Both the position numbers and the translations under genes were made by a program. The notes under the pieces are model-generated. The model ran no database searches, was not told where the DNA came from, and worked only from the letters and a program-made list of their open reading frames with translations. From Fremontodendron californicum (taxonomy: Eukaryota > Streptophyta > Magnoliopsida > Malvales > Malvaceae), in NCBI GenBank assembly GCA_030761205.1, contig JAULJL010000048.1, positions 7,121,501 through 7,185,500 of the forward strand: a DNA stretch of 64,000 bases, read 5' to 3'. Shown here piece after piece: positions 1-11,191 of the stretch (its first letter is position 1; every line of letters starts with the position of its first letter).

Positions 1-438
1 TTGAAATCATATTTTTATTACTAAATTTTTGGATTCTTTAACTTATAAACAAATGCATCAGATTTAGCACCCACTTTTACTTTCTTTTTCTTCTTTTCTT
101 TAGGGAGCAATTTTGTCAAACACCACGTTGAGATATCCCTTTAATAGAAACCGCTTTTCACCCATCTCCGTATATAATTAAAGTTTATATTTGATACATT
201 GTAAGCGTATAAATTTATATATTATCAATAAATTATACGATAACATCTCATTAATAAAAAATATAAAAAAATAAAAATCCTTAAAAATAAATACAAATAA
301 TTAAATCTTTTAATCGATAACATCATTTGGTTCACTGTCCGTATATAAATTTATACACTAACAATATATAAATATAAATCCTATAATTTATAATACATAA
401 TGAGATGAATTGTGACAGAAATCTGTTAATGCTTAGTT
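1..438. other. AT-rich intergenic sequence, no gene seen
   Basis: The stretch is A/T-dominated with only short accidental open frames. I see no recognisable coding, RNA or terminal-repeat signal before the element that starts at 439. Confidence 0.6.
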
Positions 439-929
439 TAGCATTGTAACGGAGCGGTGCAGGACGGGACGAATATTTCTTTATTTATTTTTGTATAAAT
501 GTTGAAAATATTTATTTTCATGGATGTCGTTTATATTCATAATCGCTCCACATATTGCTCCACGCTGCTCCATCTCACTTTTTTATTGATTAATTTTAAT
601 TTAATATTATAAAAAATATTATAATTTATTCATTAACATAATTTTAATATATATATATATGTATATTAATATTAATATATATATATATGATTTTAGCATA
701 TATATTATATATCTAATATATATTAAAAATATAAAATGATATATATAGATTATTTTAAAAGGTAAAATAGTAATTTTAAAAGGTAGGGCGGGACGGAGCT
801 GAACGAATATTTATCAAAATTGCCTCGCTCTATCTTATCTCCATTTTTTTTTTTAATAAAAAAAAAACTTCCTCATTCCAAATGAATCAGTACAAAATCT
901 GTGGCGCGGATCGAATTTTGACATCCCTA
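439..929. mobile_element. hAT-like MITE (TIR TAGCATTGTAAC / TAGGGATGTCAA)
   Basis: A 491-bp stretch is bounded by imperfect inverted ends: left TAGCATTGTAACGG, right (reverse complement) TAGGGATGTCAAAA. It is flanked by gcttagtt on the left and gcttaatt on the right, an 8-bp duplication with one mismatch, which is the hAT hallmark. GC-rich tracts (gacgggacg, ggcgggacgg) lie just inside both ends and the middle is AT-rich. It has no coding capacity, so it is a non-autonomous element. Confidence 0.6.
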
Positions 930-1011
930 GCTTAATTGAACTTTATGTTCATGGATAATAATAATTAAAAATGGAAAAACAAAGACGAAAACTTCATTGA
1001 TTACTAAATAT

Positions 1012-2007
1012 TAGACCTGCTCAAGGGCTAAGCTATCTGTCTAAATCTGAAAGCCCGCCAATATTTTGAAGGGTTTGGATAACAATATTAGGCCCTAAAT
1101 ATGAGATTAGGGAAAAAAAAGTGGCCCATTTAGAAAATGGGCGGGCCTTGGCTCCAACAATCAATGCTCGAGTCCGACCCTTTTTTTATTTATATAATAT
1201 ATTATTTTTATATTTTATATACTATATAATTTATATCATATAAAAAATAAAATATATATAATATTATAGATTATTATCTGGTACACTGCCAGTGGAGTAT
1301 TTAAACTCCACAAGCAGGGTTAACAAGGTGATATAGGGGTAGTAGACCTGCTCACGGGCCGGGCAGCCCGCCCGGCCCGTATTGGGTCGGGCCTGGGCAG
1401 GATATTTTTTATTATAATAATATTATTTTATTTAATTTTAATTATAAAAAAATAATTTTTTTTATTTCAATGAACAGTGTTTCGGGCCTAAACGGGCGGG
1501 CCGGGCCAACCCAAGCCCGAGCCTGGGCAGAGAAAATAAAAAAAATCGGGCCGCGGCCCGGCCCGGCCCATGAGCAGCTCTAAGGGGTAGGGTATAGTAA
1601 AAAATAAATAAAAACTAATTAAAAAAGAAGTGGGACATGTGGCAACTTCTTAACCCTCTTGTAGAGTTAAAAAGTTTACATTGTCACTTTACCAAAAACG
1701 AATCCTAATATTATAGTATAAACATTTAAAAATATGTTAAGTTATCTATATTTTAAAACTTAATAAAATAAAAAAATAAAAAAAATAAAATTACTAAAAA
1801 TTAAATAATAAAAAAATATTTGTTTAAATCTTTATAAAAAAAAAATATAGACGGGCCTAAACTACTCACTTACAAATATAGGCGAGCTTGGATAAAATTT
1901 GAGACTCATATTTTGAATGGGCTAAACTTGAACAAATATATATGATGCTTGATACCATACCTAAACCTAATCGAAACCCGATCCGATCCGATCCATGAGC
2001 ACGTCTA
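1012..2007. mobile_element. Old hAT-like element of the TAGACCTGCTCA family, interrupted by a younger relative
   Basis: The left end reads TAGACCTGCTCAAGGG and the right end, reverse complemented, TAGACGTGCTCATGGATC. The flanks ctaaatat and ctaactgt match at 6 of 8 bases, a decayed target duplication. The interior has GGGCCT/AGGCCC-rich arms around an AT-rich core. It is interrupted by a younger element of a related family (1343-1582) and by half an inverted-repeat end around 1277-1330 (ACTGCCAGTGGAGT, actccacaagc) that resembles the Mutator-like MITE at 10,069. No coding capacity is visible. Confidence 0.5.
1343..1582. mobile_element. hAT MITE, TAGACCTGCTCA family, nested, perfect TSD aggggtag
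   Basis: A 240-bp element with inverted ends TAGACCTGCTCACGGGCC and TAGAGCTGCTCATGGGCC. It is flanked on both sides by the identical 8-mer aggggtag (1335-1342 and 1583-1590). The ends are very GC-rich (gggccgggcagcccg) and surround an AT-rich centre. The perfect duplication shows a more recent insertion than that of the element it lies in. Confidence 0.8.
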
Positions 2008-2069
2008 CTAACTGTCGTATGAATATATGGAATCTAAGCCTATAGCCTATATTTTAATCTAGTCTGGAC

Positions 2070-2524
2070 TAGGGCTGTAATCGAGTCGAGCCGAGCTCGA
2101 ATAGTGAGCTGCTCGAGCTCGAGCTCGACTCGAAACTCGCTGCTCGAAACTCGGCTCGAGCTCGACCGAATACCATTTTTCAAGCTCGAGCTCGGCTCGA
2201 GATATAATCGAACTATTCGAGCTCGGCTCGATAAAGCTCGTTTACTCAATTTATGTACTCGAGTTTGAGTTCGAGCTCGAGTTCGAGCTCGAGCTCGTTT
2301 CACCACTATACAGTAGGGTAATATAGTAAATTATTATAAAAATATATATTATAAAATCAAAAGCTCGATTAGGCTCGCGAGCCGCTCGAATCGAGTATTG
2401 AGATACTCGAATTCGGCTCGCTCGATAGCTCGAGCTCGGCTCGATAATGACCGAATCGAATTCGAGTTTTTTTCGAGCCGAACTCGAATAGCTTGCGAGC
2501 ACCAGTGTCTCATTTACACCCCTA
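2070..2524. mobile_element. hAT MITE with GAGCTCGAGCTCG subterminal repeats, TSD gtctggac
   Basis: A 455-bp element with ends TAGGGCTGTAAT and (reverse complement of the right end) TAGGGGTGTAAA. The 8-bp flanks gtctggac (2062-2069, 2525-2532) are identical. Inside both ends, overlapping cgagctcg and gctcgag palindromes form dense subterminal arrays, a typical place for transposase-binding repeats in hAT elements. Arg/Ser-rich open frames across it are only translations of this simple repeat and are not genes. Confidence 0.8.
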
Positions 2525-2542
2525 GTCTGGACCATTACCCTT

Positions 2543-2705
2543 TCTATATAAAGGACTTTCAGCCAAACCACTCCACACATAACCAAACCACTCCTTCTAT
2601 ACAAAGGACTTTCAGACAATGACTGTTACATTGCCAGTTTCGGATGCCTTTATGATTACGAATGTTGTGGCAATTGCTATTGCTTTATCTATGAAGTGTC
2701 GGTAG
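2543..2705 (+). other. Promoter-like stretch followed by a 28-codon ORF, unrecognised
   Basis: A TATA-like ctatataaagg lies about 75 bp upstream of an ATG at 2619. The frame opened there runs 28 codons (begins MTVTLPVSDAFMITN) and ends with TAG at 2703-2705. The leader contains a short repeat of ttctataNaaaggactttcag. The composition looks more gene-like than its surroundings, so it may be the 5' end of a truncated gene. I do not recognise the peptide, and chance is possible. Confidence 0.2.
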
Positions 2706-3979
2706 GGATGAGCTTAGGGGAATGCTTAAGGGTCCGTAGTTCCGATGACTCGGCAGTTTCAATCATCGTATCCGTGTTGACACGACGTGTCAACACGGAT
2801 ACGGACACGATATATCTGTTGGACGTCGTGCTTGCAATAAAGACTCGTCTTTTTCTCAAGCAAATCAAACATAATATATATATATATATATAATTTTACA
2901 AGAAAATGATAGATTATTGGTCGGATAGGTGGTTTGAAGATGGAAAAAAAAATTGTTTCCTTGACACTGACAGCTTCAAAGTTGCTGATGCAAGCTGGAT
3001 TTCAACACTTGATTCAAAAAAGACGATGAAAAGTTCAATCAAGTTTACTTTTCATAAACATAGAGGGATAAAAGGGCTTGTGTTTTGTGCGACTAGAGAA
3101 CTTTGAAGAAGATGAAGAAAAAAGAGAAGAAGATGAGGAATATATACAAAGACGACTGGTTTTTTTTAATTTAATTTGGGCTCAAAATCTTCAAGCTCAT
3201 TATTTATTTCAAAAGTTTATTTATACTTTGATTTAACAAATGATTAGTCTAGCCCAACAAAAGTAAAAGCAAAAGGATTAAGTCTTGAGCTTTTTATATT
3301 TTTGGGCTCTTGCTTAATTTTATAGTATCCATAAGCGATGGGTGTGTTTGGACCCTTAAAGTTATTAAAAATAAAGAAAAAAAAAGAAAATTTATTTGTT
3401 TAAAAGGGTACAATATAAAAGAAATGTAATAAAATTATCTTAAAATTTTTTAAAGGAAGTATTCATGTATCCATATTTTATTTTTGGATAATTTTTAATC
3501 AATTCTGTGAGTTCAAAAATTTAAACAAATGACAAACCTGACATTTAGATACATACTAATATAAGATATCATGTCTATAGCAAATGAAATTCAAACTCTA
3601 ATTTTCAGATTCACTTGCAAATCCTCGTAAGAGAAATTAAACAATTCTCTAAAATAAAATATTATGCAGATTTATTAAACCATTAGATTATTTCCTCCAC
3701 CGTTAATATTCTTGCAAATTCTTGGGTTGTGTTCTAACTTAACGTGCAATAGATGATGTAAGTACGAGAAAATAAAATAATTTTTTGTTATTTGAATTTT
3801 AAAAACTATTAATTAATAAGTAGATCAATCTCACCGCGTCAAATATTAAAAATGCAAAAAAATCAAAAAAAAAAAAAAGAGTAAAATATTATATTTAATC
3901 AAAAAAAATCTGACCACGTCAATCATAGACTAGTGTACTGGATAAATGGCCATGTTGGATTGGTTGATTTGGATTGCTT
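2706..3979. other. Intergenic sequence with a perfect 18-bp palindrome near 2785
   Basis: I see no convincing gene. The notable structure is a perfect inverted repeat, with arms of 18 bp at 2767-2784 and 2786-2803 (cgtatccgtgttgacacg) and a single-base spacer. Downstream are a (TA)n run at about 2876-2891 and generic AT-rich DNA. Confidence 0.5.
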
Positions 3980-4517
3980 CATGTCCATGGGCAGGTCGGA
4001 TCGGGTTCGGATCAAGCTTATATATTATCAACATTTATATATGTTTGTCTAAGTCCGATCCAATCCGAAATATGAGTATCAAATTTAGTCCATGCTCGCC
4101 TGTACTTGTAAATAAATAGCCCAAACCTATTTAGGTCTACCTATATTATTATTTTTTAATTTTTTTAAAAAATATATTATTTTTGATTTAACCTTCAGTA
4201 ATTTTATATATTTTTTTTATTAAATTTTAAATATAGACAACTTAACATATTTTTTAATATTTACACTAATATTACATATATATATTTAATCTTTATATGA
4301 TATAAATTACATAATATATATAAGAATAATATATTATTTAATTGGATAACAGGTCAGATCAAGCTCGGATCTTGAATGTTAAAGTCAAGGACCGGCCCAT
4401 TTTTTAAACAGATCTTATTTTTCGCCTAACCCATTTTTCGGATCTAATTCCAAACTCTCTCACATATCGAGCAATCTTTCGAGATTAGATGAATAATTCA
4501 ATCTTCGGACAGATCTA
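3980..4517. mobile_element. Degenerate hAT-like element of the CCATGGGCAGGTCGG type
   Basis: GC-rich arms (catgtccatgggcaggtcgg at the left; right end reverse complement TAGATCTGTCCGAAG) surround an AT-rich core. Internal phrases such as agtccgatccaatccga and gacctaac resemble the better preserved elements at 10,634 and 61,318. No clear target duplication remains, so both ends are approximate. Confidence 0.4.
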
Positions 4518-4631
4518 CTTACAAACTTTACATTAAATTCTAAGGTTTTAATGGTTGTCGTAGTTTTCTATTGCAATTGACTGATTGGCATTAGATCTAC
4601 TTACAAACTTTAATGCCAATCAGTCAATTGC
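4511..4631. repeat. Fold-back with interleaved direct and inverted repeats
   Basis: A 21-bp arm (4573-4593, gcaattgactgattggcatta) is followed after 17 bases by its perfect reverse complement (4611-4631). The loop plus edges repeat, as a 20-bp perfect direct copy, the sequence agatctacttacaaacttta seen at 4511-4530. The order X-Y-X-Y' is what template switching during repair would produce. Confidence 0.7.
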
Positions 4632-5524
4632 CACAAAAAAAAAAAAAAAATAGCGTCATTTCCTCTGTTGATAGAGTACTTTAAATATATATAAAAAAAA
4701 AAAAAAAGTAAATTTGAAATTTAATCAAAAAAAATATTCAAATATTTAATTCAATAATTAATGCATATTTTACCATATTTAAAAAATAGATTTTAATTCT
4801 CTCATCTCCAATATAAAAATAAAAAACACTTCTCCTTCATTATCAACAACTAAAATCCAACATCCTCTAAGAAAGTTTCGGTAGGGATTCTATTGTATAT
4901 ATTATAAAAAAAATTGATTTATAAAATGTTTTAAATGATAAATAAGGTTTAAAATCATGTGGTATACATTTTTGTTGAAAAATGAATTTGAAAAATGATT
5001 AATAAAATTTTGGAATGAAAATAGACAAAAATTCGAAGGCCTTTAAAGAGGATTTGCATGTTAAGTTTAAAATACAATCTGTTGCAAATTTGCTTAAGAG
5101 ATCAGAATACCCAAAGAAAGGGATTAGAACACTTTACAAGATTCTGTGTTCCGTAAAATTTTAGCTTAAGGCATTCGAATACCTCTTTTGGAAATTCAGA
5201 ACATTAATCTGTTAGACATGTTCTTTCATTCCAAAAAAATGGGATTCTTCACCAAAGATGTGTTTTATCATGAAGGCATTTTTCTAACACCTATTGAGGC
5301 TTCTAAATACTACATTTAATGTTCATTTTACACAACTTTACATAGTTTTTTATACAAATCTCTTGAAAATTTTATCTTCTTTCACTCTCTTTTGGTTCAA
5401 AGTTCATATGTGTTCAAGAACTTGAAGTGCAATATTATTATTCTTCAAGTAAGTATTGGCTCTCGGGGATAACGTTTCCAAAAATTCAATTACACCATCG
5501 TGAGGAAATTAATATCCTAAAGAA
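4632..5524. other. Intergenic sequence, nothing identified
   Basis: It contains two poly-A tracts near 4640 and 4690 followed by mixed AT-rich sequence. Around 5220-5320 the composition is somewhat more balanced, but no open frame of useful length or recognisable motif is present. Confidence 0.5.
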
Positions 5525-5900
5525 AATTTTTCTGGAAGCGCATTGCCTACAATTTTTTTCTTCTTCTTTATTATTCTTACTGCATTAGTCCAACCCCAAA
5601 TATACAACAAGATCAATGTGGTAACAGTCATCGGTTGGCTGAAAAAACCAGTTGCATGAGCAGGATCTGCAAGTATGTAGACTTGGCTGTTTCTTACAAG
5701 GCAAGTCATTTTTAACATGTTCTTTTGAGACAGGGGGTACTTGGTATCAAAGTCAAAGATCATGCTTGATTGGGATCCCAAGGGTAAGCAGGGCCCAACA
5801 ACTCCACTACCTGATCTTGTCACAATCCACCCTCCCAAGGAGGATGAAGACAATAAGGAAACCACTGAGCCAACTGATATTGAGATGCCTGTGGTGGCTT
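5525..5900 (+). pseudogene. Coding-like remnant: hydrophobic segment plus acidic C-terminal tail, unrecognised
   Basis: Two adjacent plus-strand pieces look protein-like. From about 5525 a frame encodes a hydrophobic run (ALPTIFFFFFIILTALVQP) followed by NKINVVTVIGWLKKPVA and a TGA. A second piece, open from about 5733 behind an acceptor-like gagacag, encodes GYLVSKSKIMLDWDPKGKQG, then a proline-rich and strongly acidic tail (KEDEDNKETTEPTD) ending EMPVVA with TAA at 5898-5900. GC content rises in the second piece. It could be the last exons of a membrane protein gene or a captured gene fragment. I do not recognise the family, and no upstream exons are evident. Confidence 0.3.
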
Positions 5901-6012
5901 AAAGCTTGACGGTAACTGTTCTGATACTCATTTCTTTGTTTTTAGAGTATGTGAGTGTCTTAGTTTTCTTTTTTGATAGCCAAAATTTGGCCCCAAAGAC
6001 CTCTGCAGGATG

Positions 6013-6050
<38 letters not shown>

Positions 6051-6717
6051 TTTCTGAAGTTTTGTTCTACTTAAGTTATTACTTAGTAGTAGTTTTCTTC
6101 AAGGAATTTTTTATTTTTTAAAAAATTGATAATATCCTTTTGGTCTTTGCTAGTGGCCATTAATGTGGTATATATCTTCAAAGTCACCTTTGTTTGGAAC
6201 TCTCCTTCTGCCAAGAAAAATAGGAGATCCGATAAGAGAAAGAAGCTAGGACAGATTTTTACAAGTTTACTATCTCTGATTTTTATCATTGGCTCCCCTC
6301 CCCTCACCTCCCATAGCTTACAAAATCTTTCCAAGTAAGAAACTCATCAAATAGCTTTGAAGCTAGTCGTGAATGGTGATGATCCAATGATCCAAATAAA
6401 ATTTAATAAGTTTCTTAGATAATTAAATTGCATTGTTTCCTTTCGTTCCTTCCATTTTCCACATGTAAATTCACCGATACATGTATATTTTTAAATACGT
6501 TTATTCATACCCTTTATTTTATTCTAAATGGCAAATGTCACTTCCAGAACTGGTAAGCCTTATTGCTGTTTAAGATGTTGCTATTATGAGACTAATTTTG
6601 ATGGTTTCTTGAGTAACTTGGGCCAAAACAATAGCCTTGGATTACTGTAGTATCCTTCTTTGAGGCTTTAAACGGGGGAAGCCTGGTTCAAATATATTCT
6701 TTGTTATTGGAGATCTA
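5901..6717. other. Intergenic sequence with a poly-T tract near 6018-6048
   Basis: A run of about 31 T bases lies at roughly 6018-6048. The rest, to the Helitron-like start at 6718, shows no gene. Two overlapping open frames on opposite strands at 6083-6338 have no recognisable motif. Confidence 0.4.
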
Positions 6718-8231
6718 TCTACTATTATGAAAACTGAGTCCGAGGGACTCAGGTGTCATTTGATAAAAAAAAATTTGTTTGTTTTGTTTGATAGTGGGAG
6801 GATTTAATTGTCATTTTTTAAAAAGATTATTTTTTATTTTGTTTGGTAATGGGAAAAAAAAATTTTGAGTTAAATGATTTGACAAAAAAAGTTAATTGCA
6901 CCAATGATTCTCAAAATACAGGGCATATTTTATATTGGTATCCAAATTTCAAAATGTAACAATCATATCCCAATTTCATAGTTTTGTATCAAGTATCAAT
7001 GTGATCCATCCGTTAGCACAACCGTGAAAATAAGCGTTAAATGACAGAGGGCATATGATGTATAAATTACAAAAATGTCATCTGCTAATGTGGTTTTTTT
7101 TCTTCTCCTTTTTCCATCTTCAAATTTTATATTTTCTTTTATCTTTTTCTTTATAAATAAATACAAAAAAATAAAAAATAATTTATATTATAATTTGAAT
7201 TAATTTTGTAAAAATAAAATTTATTTATAAACATATAAAATATTTATTTAAATTAATTTTATAAAATTAATTTTTAATTTTTTTCTTTTTTTTTTTATTT
7301 TATCTTCTTTATAAAAAAACTAAAACATAAATAATAATTTATATTATAATTTAAATTAATTTTATAAATATTAAATCATATATAAATATAAAATATTTAT
7401 TTAAATTCATTTTATAAAATTTTTATTACTTCTTTATTGTATTTTTCTCTTTTTTCTCCTCTTTATAAATAAATACAAAAAATAAATAATAATTATATTA
7501 TAATTTAAATTAATTTTATAGAAATTAATAATTTATAAAAAATAAACAATATTTATTTGCATTTATATTATAAAAATATTTTAAGTTTTTTATTTTTTAT
7601 TTTTTATTTTTTTCTTTTTCTTATTTTACTTTTTATAAAAAATATAAAATATTTACATTTTTCTCAGGCAGCTAGCGGCAGGAGGAAGAAGAAGAAGAAG
7701 AAAGAAAAAATTTTAAAAAATAATTGTAGATATATTTTTTTTATTTGTGTTGTTTTAATTTTTATAATTAAGAAGAATAAAGGAAAAATAGAAAGAAAAT
7801 AAAAAAAGTTATAGTGTAGTTGTAGTTTTTTTTTATATTATTATTGTTCTTTTAATTTTTGATAATTTATTATTTTTACAGAAATAAATAAATAAATAGT
7901 ATATATATTTAGTAAAAAATTACATAATTTTATACTTTTATATATTAAAAAATTTATTAATATTCTTTATTATTCTCTTATTGATTTTTTTGTGGAAAAT
8001 ATTATTTAAAATAATTATAATAGTTTATTTATCACTTGTACTTATCAAACTAAATTTAAAAATATTAAAAAATATATAAAGGTATAATAGGAAAATTTAA
8101 AAATTTTATTTTAATTTATTTTATTTTTTATTTTTTAAAATAATTTTTTAATTTAAAATAATTTTAAAAATTACTTATGTATATTTTAAAATATATATAA
8201 CTCACGCAGCATGCGCGGGTAAAATTACTAG
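6718..8231 (+). mobile_element. Non-autonomous Helitron candidate
   Basis: The left end is TCTACTATTATGAAAACTGA, preceded by A. The right end is GCATGCGCGGGTAAAATTACTAG, followed by T. This fits the Helitron pattern A|TC...CTAG|T, with a short GC hairpin (CGCA-gca-TGCG, 8205-8215) about a dozen bases before the terminus. The TCTACTATTAT start resembles common plant Helitron 5' ends. The 1.5 kb interior is low-complexity AT-rich DNA with no Rep/helicase coding, so mobility would depend on an autonomous relative. The weak hairpin keeps confidence moderate. Confidence 0.45.
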
Positions 8232-8339
8232 TATGATATGAATATTGAGTTGCTGTAACAAGCATTCATGGGGCAAAGCTATTTTCTTTTCCTTTGAATT
8301 TTTCAAAAAAAAAAAAAAGAAAGATAAAAAGTAGGTTAA

Positions 8340-8945
8340 TTCGAATAAATTTATATGCCTTCATATTCGAGTTATTTTTTGTTCAAGTTTATTTAGGATT
8401 CAAAGAATTTCAAATTCATGTTATTTCAACAGGGTTTGGGCTATCTTGAGTATGGAACATTTTGGATTCGGACTAGACTTTTTCGAGATAAAAATTCAGG
8501 TTTTAAAAGGTTTTAGATCAAATAAGTCTTAAGTTATAATAGTTGCATGTTTTAATTATTTCGAGTTTAGATCATTTTAAATTTGAAATCTTTCAGGTTC
8601 AAATTGCTTTCACCTCGGATAGTTTCAATTTTGCATTTTTTTTTTCGGATTTGAGTCTTTCAATTCGAATCTGTCACCTTTTTTTTTTTTTTTTTAATGA
8701 TAAATTTGGATAGATTGGATTTAAGATTGGATCAATCTAGACGGCTTTTCAAGTTGCATCTTATTTTACCATCACTATGAGGTACCAAGTGACCAAAGGG
8801 TGCTCGTTAATGTGAATTTGTTTTCTGAAGTTTGAAAATATAATTTCTCGTTGAATTTCAACTTATCATTAATTAGAAGCCCAATTTGGTGGGACTTTAC
8901 TATCCTTGCATTTATAGATGCCACGTTCTTCGGCTTTCACTTTTT
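8340..8945. repeat. Inverted copy of 22,852-24,625 without the hAT insertion
   Basis: From about 8590 to 8945 this sequence matches, in reverse complement, the two flanks of the hAT element at 23,007-24,430. Examples are agaagcccaatttggtggga, atctagacggcttttcaagttg and the passage around ggtgctcgttaatgtgaa. The two flanks are contiguous here, at about 8778-8800 (ctatgaggtaccaagtgacc). It is therefore an unoccupied paralogous site. The leftmost 250 bp is a degenerate TTCGAGT/TTCAGGT-rich stretch. Confidence 0.75.
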
Positions 8946-10059
8946 ACGATGATTTATGTATTTTTATCATGTTTGTATTATTTTATATTATAATTATGTT
9001 TAAAGTTTTATATTTATATTTATATAAATTTTTTACATATTAATAATTCATGTTATATAATTTTTAACATATTCATATTATGTTCATAATATTTTTTTTA
9101 TCGTATCGTATTTTATATCATAATTTAATTATTTTTTATATCATATAGTAAATCATGTGTCCAATATTACTAATCAAATTTTTGGTAAAGAAAAACTATC
9201 ACGTGCAAATTAATGCCAAGTGTTTCATGCATGTAACTAAAATTAGTTTTTTACTAGAATTCTTCTCCGCTTTGTTGGTTTTTTTTTTTTTTTTAATATT
9301 TATAAAATTTTAATTAAATTAATAATTATAAATAAATATAATTTGAATCATATTAAACAATAATTTTTTATGTTTTAATATTGTAAGTAAATGAATTTAG
9401 AGTTAAAATCGAATCATTATGACAAAATATGTAAAATATGAGATGAATTGAGATACGATCCAAACACAACATAAGAAAATAATTAAAATACGACACGGCA
9501 CGAAAAGTAACATGAATACTACACGAATGCACGAACATATCAAAGTTTAAATAAAATGAATTATAAACGTGTATAAATTTATAATACTTTAAACACACAC
9601 AAAAAAAACACGAACACGAATACATCACAAATACACAAAATTTTCTCTAAATTAAATCACTATAACAAATTATGCAAAATATATCATGAATTAAAACACG
9701 ACACTAACACACAATTTCTTTTTCTAAATTGAATCACAATGACAAACTATGCAAAATATGAAATGAATTTAGACATGATACGAACACAGCATAAAAAAAT
9801 AATTAAAACACTACACGAATACCGAACGTGTCAAAATATACATAAAATAAATTATTAACTTGTAATAATTTATATAAATTATAATACTTTAAACACACGA
9901 AAAAATAACACGAATACATAAATTTATATCCTTTTATATTTTTTTTTCTTTTTTTCTTTTTTTCCTTTTTTCCTCTCTCTCTCTCTTTCTTCTTTCTTTT
10001 TTTTTTTTTTTAAAAAAAAATGACATGTATCACCACCTAAAGGAATTGTGTAGTCAATA
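8946..10059. repeat. CGTGTCGTGTTCG-type dispersed repeat and a pyrimidine tract
   Basis: Repeated words such as acacgaacac, cgacacgaa, tatgcaaaatatga and aattataaacgtgtaaaaatttatataaat recur several times with variation. The same family reappears at 33.2-34.4 kb, and in reverse complement at 29.8-31.2, 55.2 and 63.4 kb. A T/C-only tract with (TC)n lies at about 9930-10,008. Open frames across the repeat are low-complexity and not credible genes. Confidence 0.55.
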
Positions 10060-10068
10060 TTATAGTAT

Positions 10069-10481
10069 GGATTATTATTCTTTACACTGGCGGTGGACTT
10101 TTTTAACTCCACAAGCGGTGTTTACACACTTTCGTAACCTTTTATACGATTTATATTTGTACAAACTGACCGTCGGATTTAACAATATAATCGTACTCGT
10201 CGTGTACGTAAAGTTTCAAATCGATCCGATATCCCTATCATATTAATCGAGAATAATGTCTTTTTCGATATATATTTAACGGTCGAAAGTGTTTTACGTT
10301 GGAACAAATTGTTAAACATTTTTAATTTATTCGAAACTCGACGTGCATGATCTACGCGAATAGAACACAAAATACACGGTCGGATTAAAAAAATATAAAT
10401 CGTATGAAAAATTACGGAAACGTGTAAATCCCGCTTGTGAAGTTAAAAAATATCCCCCATCAGTGTACAGGATAATAATCC
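10069..10481. mobile_element. Mutator-like MITE with inverted repeats over 100 bp long
   Basis: The left end GGATTATTATTCTTTACACTGG and the right end, reverse complemented, GGATTATTATCCTGTACACTG begin inverted repeats that stay aligned for over 100 bp (tccacaagcggtgtttacac against ttcacaagcgggatttacac, then tacgatttatattt). The 9-bp flanks ttatagtat and tagtagtat match at 7 of 9. Long inverted repeats and a 9-bp duplication are Mutator-superfamily traits. The short open frames inside come from the palindromic structure. Confidence 0.65.
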
Positions 10482-10633
10482 TAGTAGTATTATATAGATG
10501 TACAGATTTTGTCATGAAATAAATTTTTTTATCCAAAACTATAATATATGTTAATCTATATATCTGTATTTATAAAAATATAGAAAAGTAAAAATTTTGA
10601 GAAATTTTAAATTAACAAAAATAGACATCTATT

Positions 10634-11191
10634 TAGAGGTGCTCATGGGTCGGGCCAACTTCGGGCTAGGTTTAGGTATGGTATCAACATCATATATACT
10701 TAACCAAGCCCGCTCGACCCGAAATATAGGTCTCAAATTCTGCCCAAGCCCGCTCATATTTGTAAATGGATAATCCAAACCCGTTTAGGCCCGTCTATAT
10801 TATTATTATTATTATTATTATTATAAATTTAACTAATATTTTTTTATTATTTAATTTTTAGTAATTTAAATTTTTTTCTTTTATTAAGTTTTAAAATATG
10901 GATAACTTAACATATTTTTAAATATTTACACTATAATATTATATATATTTATTTTTTATATGATATAAATCACATAATATATAAAATATAAAAATAATAT
11001 AATATATAAATGAAAAACAGGTCGGGTCGGGCTCGGGCCTTGATTGTTGGAGCCAAGGCCCGGCCTATTTTCTAAATGGACCTCATTTTTTTTACCCAAA
11101 CCCATATTTCGGACCTAATATTTTTGTCTAAACCCTCTAAAATATGGGCGGGCCTTCGGGCTTGGACGGGTAGCCCGACCCTTGAACAAGT
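10634..11191. mobile_element. hAT-like element, TAGAGGTGCTCATGGG family
   Basis: The left end is TAGAGGTGCTCATGGGTCGG and the right end reads ggtagcccgacccttgaacaagtata. Arms rich in GGGCC/GGCCC (cgggctagg, aagcccgctc) surround an AT-rich core containing (ATT)n. The left flank catctatt matches the 8-mer catctata found after the same right end in the partial copy near 18,993. The flank here, tatcaatg, has diverged. The element has no coding capacity. Confidence 0.6.

Noticed and set aside
2040..2306. Arg/Ser-rich 88-codon frame
   Set aside because: It lies across GAGCTCG palindromic repeats of the MITE at 2070-2524.
7557..7802. 81-codon Phe/Lys-rich frame
   Set aside because: It is a translation of T and A homopolymer tracts inside the Helitron candidate.
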